The translations under genes and the position numbers were made by a program. A DNA stretch of 64,000 bases from Limnohabitans kasalickyi (GTDB lineage: Bacteria; Pseudomonadota; Gammaproteobacteria; Burkholderiales; Burkholderiaceae_C), in contig OZ248407.1 in the NCBI GenBank assembly GCA_965234325.1, positions 372,001 through 436,000 on the forward strand, read 5' to 3'. This document shows, piece after piece, positions 55,325 to 64,000 of the stretch. How positions within the stretch are numbered: position 1 is the first letter of the stretch; each line of letters begins with the position of its first letter. The notes beneath the pieces are model-generated. The model had not been told where the DNA came from. It made no database searches and saw only the letters and a program-made list of their open reading frames with translations.

Positions 55325-56184
55325 GTGCCGTCACACAGAGCCGCGGTGTCGAACGCTTGGTGCAAGGTCAAGACACACAAGACGGCGCGGGCGTGCGATT
55401 GACTCGCGTGTTGACCCATGACTTACAAACTCGGCTCGACCCCTTCTTGATGCTCGACGCCTTTGGCAGCGACAAGCCCGACGACTACATTGCCGGTTTC
55501 CCCAACCACCCCCACCGTGGCTTCGAGACCGTGACCTACATGATCGCAGGGCGCATGCGTCACAAGGACAGCGCAGGCAACGAAGGACTGCTACAAAACG
55601 GTGGCGTGCAATGGATGACCGCTGGCCGTGGCCTGACCCACAGCGAAATGCCAGAGCAAGAAGAAGGTGCGATGGAAGGGTTTCAGCTTTGGTTGAACTT
55701 GCCGAGCCAAAACAAACTGTGTGCGCCTGGCTACCGTGACATTCAAAGCGACGACATTCCTGAAGTCACCACCGGCAACGGCGTGTTGGTGCGCGTGATC
55801 GCCGGTGCCTCACATGGCGTGGATGGTGCGGTGCAGCGCGAACACACCCACCCTGTTTATTTGGACGTGCAGTTTCCTCATGCAAACGACACCGTCTTTG
55901 AGCAAACCCTGCCCGCCACACACAACGCTTTCATCTATGTCTACCGAGGCAGCTTAGAGGTGGTGCAAGGCCATCAAGCGACCACCGTACCGGTGCAGCG
56001 CATGGCTGTGTTGCGCAACGAAGGCAACGGGGTGGTGTTGCGTGCACAAGCCAACACGCGGGCGATTTTGATCGCCGGACAACCTTTGGGCGAACCCATT
56101 GCGCAATACGGCCCATTTGTGATGAACACGCGCGAAGAACTGGTGCAAGCTGTGGACGATTTTCGTGCGGGCTTGATGGACTGA
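55321..56184 (+). CDS. Pirin-family protein, 287 aa
   Basis: A cupin-fold protein. The N-terminal motif HPHRGFETVTYM and MTAGRGLTHSEMPEQ (about residues 58-125) supply the usual metal-binding His/Glu residues; a C-terminal pirin domain follows. Pirins may act as quercetinase-like dioxygenases or redox-sensing partners; which applies here is unknown. Translational coupling to the copper chaperone is unusual enough to note. Confidence 0.9.
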   Translation: MSAVTQSRGVERLVQGQDTQDGAGVRLTRVLTHDLQTRLDPFLMLDAFGSDKPDDYIAGFPNHPHRGFETVTYMIAGRMRHKDSAGNEGLLQNGGVQWMTAGRGLTHSEMPEQEEGAMEGFQLWLNLPSQNKLCAPGYRDIQSDDIPEVTTGNGVLVRVIAGASHGVDGAVQREHTHPVYLDVQFPHANDTVFEQTLPATHNAFIYVYRGSLEVVQGHQATTVPVQRMAVLRNEGNGVVLRAQANTRAILIAGQPLGEPIAQYGPFVMNTREELVQAVDDFRAGLMD

Positions 56185-56308
56185 ACAACGTAATCCGCAC
56201 ATCACACAACTTGACGTCAGTTGTTGCTTAGCGCACAGACGCGGCGCATAGACGGTTCACAGTCAGAACTTGACAGAGGCATCTCGCTTTTGACTTCAAG
56301 GAACTTTT

Positions 56309-56794
56309 ATGAACCGTTTGAACACATCCCGTTTGGCACTCTCCGTTTTGTTGGCTAGTGCAGGCTTAGCGACTGCGGTGTCCGCACAAGCCCAACCGAT
56401 GATGGGTGAAATGGGCATGCACCACAACGAAGGCCGCATGCATGAGCGCCTGGTGAAGCATTGGGAAAAACGTCAGGTTGAACTGAAAGCTAAGCTGCAT
56501 CTGACAGAAGTGCAAGAACCGGCGTGGAGGTCGTTTGTAGAAGGTATGAAAGTACCTGCAAAACCACTTGGACAACAGATCGAACGTGAGGTGTTGGCCA
56601 AATTGAGCACACCTGAGCGCATGGAAAAAATGGGTGTGGTGCATGAAGCCAATTTGGCGGCGATGCAAGCCCATATCAAGCAACGCACGGAAGCGACGCG
56701 AACCTTCTACAACCAACTCAGCGTCGAACAACAGAAAGTGTTTGACGCTGAAACACTCCCAGAGCAAACACGCTGGAAGGGTAAGCGCGATTAA
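56309..56794 (+). CDS. Spy/CpxP-like periplasmic protein, 161 aa
   Basis: A signal peptide (1-28, cut near AQAQP) is followed by a Met/His-rich stretch (MMGEMGMHHNEGRMHE) and an all-helical region with two LTxxQ-like motifs (LTEVQEPAW at about 65, LSVEQQKVFD near 143). Family members (CpxP, Spy, and metal-resistance variants) act as periplasmic chaperones or metal sensors; the Met/His start fits metal binding. The last 4 bp overlap the end of gyrB. AAGGA lies before ATG 56309. Confidence 0.82.
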   Translation: MNRLNTSRLALSVLLASAGLATAVSAQAQPMMGEMGMHHNEGRMHERLVKHWEKRQVELKAKLHLTEVQEPAWRSFVEGMKVPAKPLGQQIEREVLAKLSTPERMEKMGVVHEANLAAMQAHIKQRTEATRTFYNQLSVEQQKVFDAETLPEQTRWKGKRD

Positions 56795-59355
56795 ATGTCG
56801 ATGTTGGCAGCGCGCAAGGCGTTGTTTTCAATGAAGTGACGGCGGGGCTCCACCTCGTCGCCCATCAGCATGGTGAACACGCGGTCGGCTTCGATCGCAT
56901 CGTCGATTTGCACACGCAGCAAACGACGCACCGTGGGGTCCATCGTGGTTTCCCACAACTGCGCAGGGTTCATCTCACCCAAGCCCTTGTAGCGCTGACG
57001 TGCCGTGGCGTTTTCGGCCTGACCAATCAGCCACTTCATGGCTTGACGGAAGTCACTGACTTTTTCTTCTTTGGCTCGCTCACCTTCACCACGCTGCACG
57101 CGTGAGCCTTCGCTCAACAAACCGCGGAAGGTTTGTGCAGCTTCGGCCAAGGCGGCGTAGTCGGCACCATGCACAAAGTCTTGCGTGATGATGCTGCTCT
57201 TGACGTTGCCATGATGGCTGCGGCTGATGCGCAAAATGGGTTTGTCGGTGCGCACGTCAAACTCACCCGACGCTTCTGAGCCACTGCCCAACTCGCGCAA
57301 CTTGGCTTGCATCGCTTCAGCAGACGCTTGGGCATCGGCCACGGTGTCGAGGTTGACCGACACACCATCGGCGATGGCGCGCAGGGCTTCTGCGTCCATG
57401 AAGCCACTCAAACGTGCAATGACAGCTTCAGCCAACTGGTGCTTACGCGCCAACTCGGCCAAGGTGTCGCCACTCAAGGTTTGGGCGCTCGCGCCACCCG
57501 TGGTGATGCTGGCTTCTTTCAAAGCAATACGCAGCAAGAAACCGTCGAGTGCCGACGCATCTTTCAAGTAAAGCTCTTCTTTGCCAGCTTTGACTTTGTA
57601 AAGCGGTGGCTGCGCAATGTAGATGTGACCGCGCTCGACCAACTCTGGCATTTGACGATAGAAGAACGTGAGCAGCAGCGTGCGGATGTGCGCACCGTCC
57701 ACGTCCGCGTCGGTCATGATGATGATGCGGTGGTAACGAAGCTTGTCGACGTTGAAGTCATCGGTCGCTGACTTGCCAGACTCGGCACTGGCTTTGCCAA
57801 TGCCGGTGCCCAAGGCCGTGATGAGCGTCAAGATTTCGTTGCTAGTCAACAGCTTCTCGTAACGCGCTTTTTCGACGTTCAAAATCTTACCCCGCAAAGG
57901 CAAAATTGCTTGGAATTTGCGGTCACGGCCTTGCTTGGCGGAACCACCGGCGGAGTCACCCTCGACGATGTAGATTTCGCAGAGCGCTGGGTCTTTTTCT
58001 TGGCAATCAGCCAACTTGCCGGGCAAGCCCATGCCATCGAGCACGCCTTTACGGCGTGTCATCTCGCGGGCTTTGCGAGCCGCTTCACGGGCTCGTGCAG
58101 CTTCCACAATCTTGCCGCAAATGATCTTGGCGTCGTTGGGCCGTTCTTGCAGATAATCGCTCAGTGCTTTGGCCACGATGTCTTCCACCGGTGCACGCAC
58201 TTCGCTGGACACCAGTTTGTCTTTGGTCTGACTGCTGAACTTGGGTTCAGGCACTTTCACCGACAACACGCAGCACAAGCCTTCACGCATGTCGTCGCCC
58301 GTCACTTCGACTTTGGCTTTTTTAGCGAACTCGTGTTCTTCGATGTATTTGTTGATCACGCGTGTCATAGCCGCGCGCAAGCCCGTCAAATGGGTACCGC
58401 CATCACGTTGCGGGATGTTGTTGGTGAAACACAGCACGTTCTCGTTGTAACCATCGTTCCACTGCATGGACACTTCCACGCCAATGCTGGTGCCTGGAAT
58501 GCCGCCATACGTTTCAGAAGGACGTTCGCCTTCGGAATAAAAAGCGTTGGGGTGCAACACCTTTTTGCCAGAGTTGATGAAGTCCACAAAACCTTTGACA
58601 CCACCTGCACCCGAAAAGTCGTCTTCTTTGCCGGTGCGTTCGTCCATCAAACGAATGCGCACACCGTTGTTCAAGAAGCTCAGTTCGCGCAAACGCTTGC
58701 TCAAGATTTCGTAATGGAAATCTGTGTTTTGGGTGAAGATTTCGGTGTCTGGCAAGAAGTGAACTTCTGTGCCGCGCTTCTCAGTTTCACCCGTCACGCG
58801 CATGGGTGAAACTTCTACGCCGTTCACCACCTCAATGATGCGGTTTTGCACAAAGCCTTTGGAAAACTCCAAGGTGTGCACTTTGCCTTCGCGACGCACC
58901 ACCAAACGCAACGACTTAGAAAGTGCGTTCACGCAAGACACACCCACGCCATGCAAACCACCCGACACCTTGTAGCTGTTTTGGTTGAACTTGCCACCAG
59001 CATGCAACTCGGTCAAGGCGATTTCAGCCGCACTGCGCTTGGGCTCGTGCTTGTCGTCCATCTTCACACCGGTAGGAATGCCACGGCCGTTGTCGGTCAC
59101 GCTGATGGAGTTATCGCTGTGGATGGTGACCACGATGTCATCGCAATGACCTGCCAAGGCTTCGTCAATCGAGTTGTCGACCACCTCAAACACCAAGTGG
59201 TGCAAGCCTGAACCATCGGACGTATCGCCGATGTACATGCCTGGGCGCTTACGAACGGCCTCAAGTCCTTCAAGGATCTGGATCGATCCTTCGCCATAGC
59301 CTTCACCGGCCGGAGGTGTGATGGGAGTTTCAGGAATTTGAGTAGGTTCGGTCAT
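56791..59355 (-). CDS. gyrB: DNA gyrase subunit B, 854 aa
   Basis: Start ATG 59355 (MTEPTQIP) is chosen over the in-frame ATG eight codons upstream. ATPase motifs DNSIDEALAGHCDD, DNGRGIPTG and GLHGVGVSCVNALS lie in the first 150 residues. TOPRIM follows with EGDSAGGSAKQGRDR, LRGKILNVEKA and DADVDGAHI. The C-terminus has RYKGLGEMNPAQLWETTMDP. About 50 residues longer than E. coli GyrB, with extra sequence in the TOPRIM-proximal part (around GASAQTLSGDTLAEL), as is common in betaproteobacteria. It is third in the dnaA-dnaN-gyrB series. Confidence 0.97.
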   Translation of the reverse strand: MTEPTQIPETPITPPAGEGYGEGSIQILEGLEAVRKRPGMYIGDTSDGSGLHHLVFEVVDNSIDEALAGHCDDIVVTIHSDNSISVTDNGRGIPTGVKMDDKHEPKRSAAEIALTELHAGGKFNQNSYKVSGGLHGVGVSCVNALSKSLRLVVRREGKVHTLEFSKGFVQNRIIEVVNGVEVSPMRVTGETEKRGTEVHFLPDTEIFTQNTDFHYEILSKRLRELSFLNNGVRIRLMDERTGKEDDFSGAGGVKGFVDFINSGKKVLHPNAFYSEGERPSETYGGIPGTSIGVEVSMQWNDGYNENVLCFTNNIPQRDGGTHLTGLRAAMTRVINKYIEEHEFAKKAKVEVTGDDMREGLCCVLSVKVPEPKFSSQTKDKLVSSEVRAPVEDIVAKALSDYLQERPNDAKIICGKIVEAARAREAARKAREMTRRKGVLDGMGLPGKLADCQEKDPALCEIYIVEGDSAGGSAKQGRDRKFQAILPLRGKILNVEKARYEKLLTSNEILTLITALGTGIGKASAESGKSATDDFNVDKLRYHRIIIMTDADVDGAHIRTLLLTFFYRQMPELVERGHIYIAQPPLYKVKAGKEELYLKDASALDGFLLRIALKEASITTGGASAQTLSGDTLAELARKHQLAEAVIARLSGFMDAEALRAIADGVSVNLDTVADAQASAEAMQAKLRELGSGSEASGEFDVRTDKPILRISRSHHGNVKSSIITQDFVHGADYAALAEAAQTFRGLLSEGSRVQRGEGERAKEEKVSDFRQAMKWLIGQAENATARQRYKGLGEMNPAQLWETTMDPTVRRLLRVQIDDAIEADRVFTMLMGDEVEPRRHFIENNALRAANIDI

Positions 59356-59422
59356 AGCAAATCTTCGTGCGCAGCGCACAAGGCGCTGCGAATTCTGTCG
59401 AGAAAAAAATAATCAGTGGCGC

Positions 59423-60529
59423 TTAGATGCGCATTGGCATCACCACGTACTTGAACGTGTCGTTGCCAGGGATGGTGATGAGCGCAGAACTGTTCGAATC
59501 GGCCAAGTCCACTTGAACCATGTCTTGGTCCATATTGGTCAAGGCGTCGATCAAATAGGTCACGTTGAAACCAATTTCGATGGCGTCACCGCCGTAGTCG
59601 ATTTCGAGCTCGTCTACGGCCTCTTCTTGTTCGGCGTTGCTTGAAGCTACACGCAAAACACCTGGCTCCAAATTCAGACGAACGCCTTTAAACTTGTCGC
59701 TGGTCAAGATGGCTGTGCGTTGTAAGGTCGCCAACAAAGCTGTGCGACCCATGGTGATGGTGTTTTTGTGGTTCTTAGGAATCACACGGTTGTAGTCCGG
59801 GAACTTGCCTTCGACCAACTTGGTGACGAACTCCATGCCTTCAAACGTGAACTTCGCTTGGTTGTTGGCGAACTGCATGTCGATGGCGCCTTCTTTGTCG
59901 CTCAACAGACGTTGCATTTCCAACACTGTCTTGCGCGGCAAGATCACTTCTTGGCGTGGTACTTCCACATCCAACATGGCCGAAGCAAATGCCAAACGGT
60001 GACCGTCTGTAGCCACCAAACTCAGTTGCTTGCCTTCTGCGACAAACAAGATGCCGTTAAGGTAGTAACGGATGTCGTGCACGGCCATCGAGAAAGAAAC
60101 TTGGTTCAACAGCTCTTTCAAAGTCTTCTGAGGCACGCTGAATGCAGGACCAAAGTTGGCAGCTTCTTGCACCAGAGGAAAGTCTTCTGCAGGCAGGCTT
60201 TGCAAGGTGAAGCGGCTTTTTCCGCCTTTCAAAATCAATTTGCTTTGGCTGGATTCCAAACTCACAGTTTGATCAGAAGGCATGGTGCGCAAGATGTCGA
60301 TCAGCTTACGTGCACCCACCGTGGTGGTGAAGTTACCTAGGTCTCCATCGAGTTCTGCTGTTGTGCGGATTTGGATTTCCAAATCGCTGGTCGTCAGTTG
60401 CAAAGAACTGCCCGTTTTGCGAATCAGTACGTTAGCCAAGATGGGCAGTGTGTGGCGTCGTTCAACGATGCCAGCGACAGATTGCAATACGGCCAAAACT
60501 TTGTCTTGCGTAGCTTTCAGAACGATCAT
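59423..60529 (-). CDS. dnaN: DNA polymerase III beta sliding clamp, 368 aa
   Basis: Three clamp domains of the usual length. Typical stretches are LPILANVLI (near residue 30), VHDIRYYLNG, ATDGHRLA and the C-terminal MPMRI, which together mark DnaN. It lies 235 bp downstream of dnaA and 67 bp upstream of gyrB. Confidence 0.97.
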   Translation of the reverse strand: MIVLKATQDKVLAVLQSVAGIVERRHTLPILANVLIRKTGSSLQLTTSDLEIQIRTTAELDGDLGNFTTTVGARKLIDILRTMPSDQTVSLESSQSKLILKGGKSRFTLQSLPAEDFPLVQEAANFGPAFSVPQKTLKELLNQVSFSMAVHDIRYYLNGILFVAEGKQLSLVATDGHRLAFASAMLDVEVPRQEVILPRKTVLEMQRLLSDKEGAIDMQFANNQAKFTFEGMEFVTKLVEGKFPDYNRVIPKNHKNTITMGRTALLATLQRTAILTSDKFKGVRLNLEPGVLRVASSNAEQEEAVDELEIDYGGDAIEIGFNVTYLIDALTNMDQDMVQVDLADSNSSALITIPGNDTFKYVVMPMRI

Positions 60530-60764
60530 CTCTTCCTCTTGTTTTCTTTATTTAAAGTAGTAGTAGTAGATAAGCACAGCAGGTTTCTGTGGAAAACAGC
60601 ATTTTCCTCTTTTTTTTCAAGCACTTGGATCACTTTGAAGGGTGTTGGCAAGCTTGCTTCTGTGCTGTCTCTCAAAACTGGATAACTTTGTGATGGTGCT
60701 TTAGTCTGTGGATAACTGGGGTGTTGTTCAAAAACTATCCACAGGGTTATGCGACATTGAAGAT
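60530..60764. other. dnaA-dnaN intergenic region with DnaA-box-like sites
   Basis: TGTGGATAA at 60707-60715 is a perfect DnaA box (reverse orientation). CTATCCACA at 60735-60743 has one mismatch. T-rich tracts (TTTTTTTT near 60610) and a (GTA)n stretch near 60556 also occur. It may be part of the origin or take part in dnaN control. No gene is seen. Confidence 0.6.
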
Positions 60765-62177
60765 TTAGCCTTTAAGTGTCTGTTCGAGCACATGGAGTTG
60801 TTGGTTAAGTTCGGTGAGTTGTTGCCGTTCTGCCGTGATTTTGCGAACGGCATGCAATACGGTGGTGTGATCACGTCCGCCAAACAATTCACCAATTTCT
60901 GGCAAACTTTTTTGAGTCAGCTCTTTGGCTAAGTACATCGCAATCTGGCGAGGTCTGGCAATCGAGGCAGGCCGCTTTTTGGAGTACATGTCTGCGACTT
61001 TGATCTTGTAGTAATCAGCCACCGTCTTTTGAATGTTCTCGACAGAGATTTGACGGTTTTGGATAGACAACAAGTCTCGCAGCGCATCGCGAGCAAGCTG
61101 AATCGAGATTTCTTTTTGGTTAAAACGCGAATACGCCAAGATCTTGCGCAGTGCGCCTTCAAGCTCGCGCACGTTAGAACGCACATTTTTTGCCACAAAG
61201 AAAGCGACCTCTTCGGGCATCTCCGTGCCTTCGTTGCGTGCTTTGGTGATCAAAATAGCCACACGCATTTCTAACTCGGGTGGTTCAATTGCGACCGTCA
61301 AACCTGCGTCAAATCGCGACACCAAGCGCTCGTGAATGTCCGTTAATCCCTTGGGATAGGTATCGCTGGTCATCACGATGTGCGATTTTTTTGCCAGCAA
61401 TGCTTCAAAAGCGTTAAAAAACTCTTCCTGCGTGCGCTCTTTGTTGGCAAAAAATTGAACGTCATCAATCAGCAGCAAATCTAGGGAGTGGTAGCGCTCT
61501 TTGAATTCGTCAAAGGTTTTGCGTTGGTAAGCCTTCACCACGTCTGACACAAACTGTTCTGCATGGATGTAGAGCACTTTGGCGTCTGGGCGCTCAGCCA
61601 ACATTCTGTTGCCCACGGCATGCATCAAGTGGGTCTTGCCCAAGCCAACGCCGCCGTAAATGAACAAAGGGTTGTACAACTGGCCAGGCATGGTGGCCAC
61701 ATGCAATGCGGCTGCACGGGCCATGCGGTTGGCCGTACCCTCGACCAAGCTGTCAAAGGTGAGTGCAGTGTTAAGGCGTGTGCGAGGCCCCGTGGGTGCT
61801 GCCTCTTCAATGCCCACAAAGCTTTCAGGCAGCGATTCCAATTCTTGCGTGTACGAGACAACGCGTGTTTTCACGGGTGCTTCTTTGGGCGTGATGGCCA
61901 ACTCAACTTGAATCGGTTGGCCATAAAGTTGGTGCAAAAGAGCGGCAATGCGGTTGGCATACTGGGCGCGCACCCAATCCAATTTGAAGCGATTGCCTAC
62001 CAAAATAACCACTTTGCTGAAATTTTCGGCAACAGTGGCTTGCAGAGGTTTGATCCAAGTATTGAACTGTTGTTCTGGCAGTTCTTGTGCGAGTTGATCG
62101 ACACAGCTTTGCCACAAACCATCGCCTAAACCTGTGGGCAAATCGTTGTTGGCAGAGGAAGGAATACCCTGAATCAT
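60765..62177 (-). CDS. dnaA: Chromosomal replication initiator DnaA, 470 aa
   Basis: Domain I (LWQSCVDQLAQELPEQQFNTWIKPL) begins near residue 21 and binds helicase or partners. A short linker is followed by the AAA+ domain with Walker A GGVGLGKTH, Walker B LLLIDDVQFF and sensor segments. Domain IV ends with ELFGGRDHTTVLHAVRKI, the DnaA-box-binding signature. Boxes lie on both sides of the gene. Confidence 0.98.
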   Translation of the reverse strand: MIQGIPSSANNDLPTGLGDGLWQSCVDQLAQELPEQQFNTWIKPLQATVAENFSKVVILVGNRFKLDWVRAQYANRIAALLHQLYGQPIQVELAITPKEAPVKTRVVSYTQELESLPESFVGIEEAAPTGPRTRLNTALTFDSLVEGTANRMARAAALHVATMPGQLYNPLFIYGGVGLGKTHLMHAVGNRMLAERPDAKVLYIHAEQFVSDVVKAYQRKTFDEFKERYHSLDLLLIDDVQFFANKERTQEEFFNAFEALLAKKSHIVMTSDTYPKGLTDIHERLVSRFDAGLTVAIEPPELEMRVAILITKARNEGTEMPEEVAFFVAKNVRSNVRELEGALRKILAYSRFNQKEISIQLARDALRDLLSIQNRQISVENIQKTVADYYKIKVADMYSKKRPASIARPRQIAMYLAKELTQKSLPEIGELFGGRDHTTVLHAVRKITAERQQLTELNQQLHVLEQTLKG

Positions 62178-62381
62178 GAATTATTTTTCTGTGGATAGCT
62201 GGGTAAAAATTCCCGCGGAAACGCACTTTATCAAACTTTTATCCACAGGTCACGGTAAAAATTTTTCGGTCTTCAATCTTGCGTACTTATGGCCTTCTAT
62301 GAAGAAAATTCAGGGGTGCTCAAAAATTTGAGATAATCTCGGGTTTCCCTGATCTACAGGGTCTAGATATTTGGAATCATC
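62178..62381. other. Candidate replication origin (dnaA-rpmH intergenic)
   Basis: The 204-bp AT-rich gap between divergent dnaA and rpmH holds TTATCCACA at 62239-62247 (perfect DnaA box) and TGTGGATAG at 62190-62198 (one mismatch), plus A/T tracts (AAAAATTTTT). Position and content are those of oriC in many bacteria; which of the two flanks of dnaA is the functional origin is not decided by the sequence. Confidence 0.65.
62309..62337 (+). promoter_or_regulatory. Candidate rpmH promoter
   Basis: TTCAGG (62309-62314) and GATAAT (62332-62337) with 17-bp spacing, 45 bp upstream of the rpmH start. Confidence 0.5.
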
Positions 62382-62516
62382 ATGAAACGTACTTACCAGC
62401 CTTCTAAAACACGCCGCGCCCGTACACACGGCTTCTTGGTCCGCATGAAAACACGTGGCGGCCGTGCTGTCATCAACGCTCGTCGCGCCAAAGGCCGTAA
62501 GCGTCTGGCTGTCTAA
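62382..62516 (+). CDS. rpmH: 50S ribosomal protein L34, 44 aa
   Basis: The protein reads MKRTYQPSKTRRARTHGFLV and ends GRKRLAV. All hallmarks of L34 are present. It is too short for most automatic gene lists. It opens the rpmH-rnpA-yidD-yidC operon. Confidence 0.98.
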   Translation: MKRTYQPSKTRRARTHGFLVRMKTRGGRAVINARRAKGRKRLAV

Positions 62517-62544
62517 TTCTCTTGCCACTGAACAGGCCCGCGAC

Positions 62545-62955
62545 GTGAGCGCCGTGGAACGTCTGACGCAGTGGACTGAGTTTCAGGCTGTCATGGCAGC
62601 AGGCAGTGTGGCTCGAACGTCGCACTTTGTGTTGCACCAGTGGCGTCCCACGCAGACAAATTTGGCAGGGCCAGGGTTTGAAAAAACTCCGGCCCTGTTT
62701 TCTCACGATGTTTTGATGTTGGGTGCCTTGACGCCCAAGCGATGGGCCAAACGCGCGGTGACGCGTAATTTGATCCGGCGTCAGATCCACAGCGTGTCGC
62801 AAGAGTTTGCAGCCCAATTGAGGCCAACACCTTATGTGGTGCGTTTGCGAACTACGTTTGACACCCAAAAATTCATCAGCGCGTCATCTGACGCTTTGAA
62901 AATTGCAGTTCGCGAAGAACTGACACAGTTGTTTGGCAAAGCTATTTCGCCATGA
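62545..62955 (+). CDS. rnpA: Ribonuclease P protein component, 136 aa
   Basis: The protein subunit of RNase P for tRNA 5' processing. The core motif KRAVTRNLIRRQIH is clear. The start is not obvious: an in-frame ATG at 62455 would lie within rpmH in another frame, so a GTG at 62545 (VSAVERLTQWTEFQAVM) is preferred, with GTG 62554 as alternative. The stop overlaps the next start (ATGATG). Confidence 0.9.
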   Translation: MSAVERLTQWTEFQAVMAAGSVARTSHFVLHQWRPTQTNLAGPGFEKTPALFSHDVLMLGALTPKRWAKRAVTRNLIRRQIHSVSQEFAAQLRPTPYVVRLRTTFDTQKFISASSDALKIAVREELTQLFGKAISP

Positions 62956-63224
62956 TGCAAATGTTCCTCATCCGATGCGTTCGAGCCTATCGACTGTTGC
63001 TCAGTCCTTGGCTCGGTTCAGCATGTCGGTTTGAGCCCACTTGCTCGGTCTATGCGATAGAAGCTTTGTCACAACATGGCGCAGCGCACGGCAGTTATTT
63101 GACGTTACGCCGTTTGGGTCGTTGTCACCCATGGTGCGTGGGCGGACATGATCCTGTTCCGCAGACATCGCTTGCATTTTTGACTTCTTCGACATCTTCC
63201 AACTCCGGAAAGAACTCTTCATGA
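62952..63224 (+). CDS. yidD: Membrane protein insertion efficiency factor YidD, 90 aa
   Basis: It has the YidD/Hemolytic-domain signature: LSPWLG, CRFEPTCSVYA, GRCHPWCVGGHDPVP. It starts at ATG 62952 in an ATGA overlap with rnpA (a second ATG follows at once at 62955) and overlaps yidC by 4 bp. YidD assists YidC-dependent insertion of membrane proteins. Confidence 0.95.
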   Translation: MMQMFLIRCVRAYRLLLSPWLGSACRFEPTCSVYAIEALSQHGAAHGSYLTLRRLGRCHPWCVGGHDPVPQTSLAFLTSSTSSNSGKNSS

Positions 63225-64000
63225 ACGACATTCGCCGCACCATTTTGTGGGTGATTTTTGGTTTTTCCATGGTCCTGTTGTGGGACCAATGGCAGGTCTT
63301 TAATGGCCAAAAAGCCACCTTCTTCCCAACACCTGCACAGCAAGCACAAGTGGCGGCTGCCACAAAGCCCGCGTCTGACGTGCCCCAAGCCGCAGGCATT
63401 CCAGCCGCTGTTCCCGCGAAACCCGGCATGGTTCCTGTCAGCGAAGTCAAATCATCGACATCCAGAGAGATGGTTGAGGTCGAAACCGATGTGCTCAAAC
63501 TCACGTTTGATACAGAAGGCGGTACCTTGTCGCGTGTGGAGTTCCTAGCTCAAGCGGATGTGTTGAACCCCGGCCGTAACGTGGTGTTGTTGGATGACAG
63601 CAAAGAACGCGTCTACATGGCTCAAACAGGTTTGATTGCAAGCGTCCCAGGCGATGCCATGCCCAACCACAAAAGCGTGATGAAAGTTTTGCCCGGTGCA
63701 CGCAAACTGCAAGCCGACGCCCAAACACTGACCATCACGTTCGAGTCTGCCTCACAGGGCGGTGTGAAATTGGTCAAAACCTACACGCTCAAACGCGGTG
63801 CTTACGACATGGCGGTCAAACACGACATCGTCAACACCAGCGTCCAAGAGGTGTCACCCCAGTTGTATTTCCAATTGGTGCGCGATGGCAATAAGCCCGT
63901 GGGTGAGTCGGCGTTCTATTCCACCTTCACAGGCCCAGCGGTGTATACCGACGCCAAGAAGTATCAAAAAGCGGAATTTACCGACATCAAAAAGAAAAAA
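63221..64000 (+). CDS. yidC: Membrane protein insertase YidC (3' end outside window)
   Basis: 260 codons are visible. An N-terminal helix (RTILWVIFGFSMVLLWDQWQ, about 6-25) is followed by the large periplasmic P1 domain (TLSRVEFL, LYFQLVRDG, FTGPAVYTD). The five-helix insertase core lies beyond the right edge. The ATG overlaps the yidD stop (ATGA). Confidence 0.96.
   Translation, partial: MNDIRRTILWVIFGFSMVLLWDQWQVFNGQKATFFPTPAQQAQVAAATKPASDVPQAAGIPAAVPAKPGMVPVSEVKSSTSREMVEVETDVLKLTFDTEGGTLSRVEFLAQADVLNPGRNVVLLDDSKERVYMAQTGLIASVPGDAMPNHKSVMKVLPGARKLQADAQTLTITFESASQGGVKLVKTYTLKRGAYDMAVKHDIVNTSVQEVSPQLYFQLVRDGNKPVGESAFYSTFTGPAVYTDAKKYQKAEFTDIKKKK

Noticed and set aside
60555..60575. (GTA)n short repeat near the dnaN start as a functional element
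   Set aside because: It has only four units and no known role; simple-sequence chance is enough.

Overview
The window is bacterial chromosome spanning the replication-origin region of a betaproteobacterium. It carries dnaA, dnaN and gyrB transcribed away from rpmH, rnpA, yidD and yidC, with parAB, rsmG and mnmG nearby. Protein style (ParB, DnaA, GyrB, PduO-type adenosyltransferase, acetoacetyl-CoA synthetase) and gene order fit Burkholderiales, most likely Comamonadaceae. The family placement is inference from recognition, not from a search. No rRNA, tRNA, CRISPR array, insertion sequence or prophage was seen.

Region 1 (1-31.2 kb, all leftward) is a surface-protein island. It holds a giant BapA/Bap-type adhesin cut by the left edge (at least 2,791 aa) and two very large modular proteins of 1,715 and 4,918 aa. 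These two are built of VCBS/cadherin-like domains, SbsA-type Ig-like domains, seven-repeat FG-GAP propellers, short RTX calcium-binding runs, an EF-hand-like region and a shared C-terminal tail typical of type I secretion. Two OmpA-like lipoprotein-size proteins follow. Four of the five genes carry the same 44-bp bipartite element 50-55 bp upstream of the start codon, so the island looks like one co-regulated extracellular matrix or adhesion system. No type I secretion genes lie in the window.

Region 2 (31.3-35.5 kb) holds metabolic genes: a cob(I)alamin adenosyltransferase followed by acetoacetyl-CoA synthetase, and a divergent FAD-linked oxidase of the GlcD/D-lactate dehydrogenase family.

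Region 3 (35.5-44.8 kb, leftward) runs mnmG, rsmG, a LysE-type exporter, parA, an RBBP9-like hydrolase, parB and two paralogous hybrid histidine kinases, all tightly packed. Three parS sites sit inside rsmG and mnmG, next to the parAB genes.

Region 4 (44.9-56.8 kb) is a metal-homeostasis cluster. A two-component system faces a CzcCBA-like RND efflux operon. A bidirectional terminator separates this operon from a Cu(I)-type P-type ATPase. That ATPase gene is divergent from a CopZ-like chaperone translationally coupled to a pirin gene. A small periplasmic Spy/CpxP-like protein follows.

Region 5 (56.8-64 kb) is the origin core: gyrB, dnaN and dnaA leftward, rpmH-rnpA-yidD-yidC rightward. DnaA boxes lie on both sides of dnaA. 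yidC is cut by the right edge.
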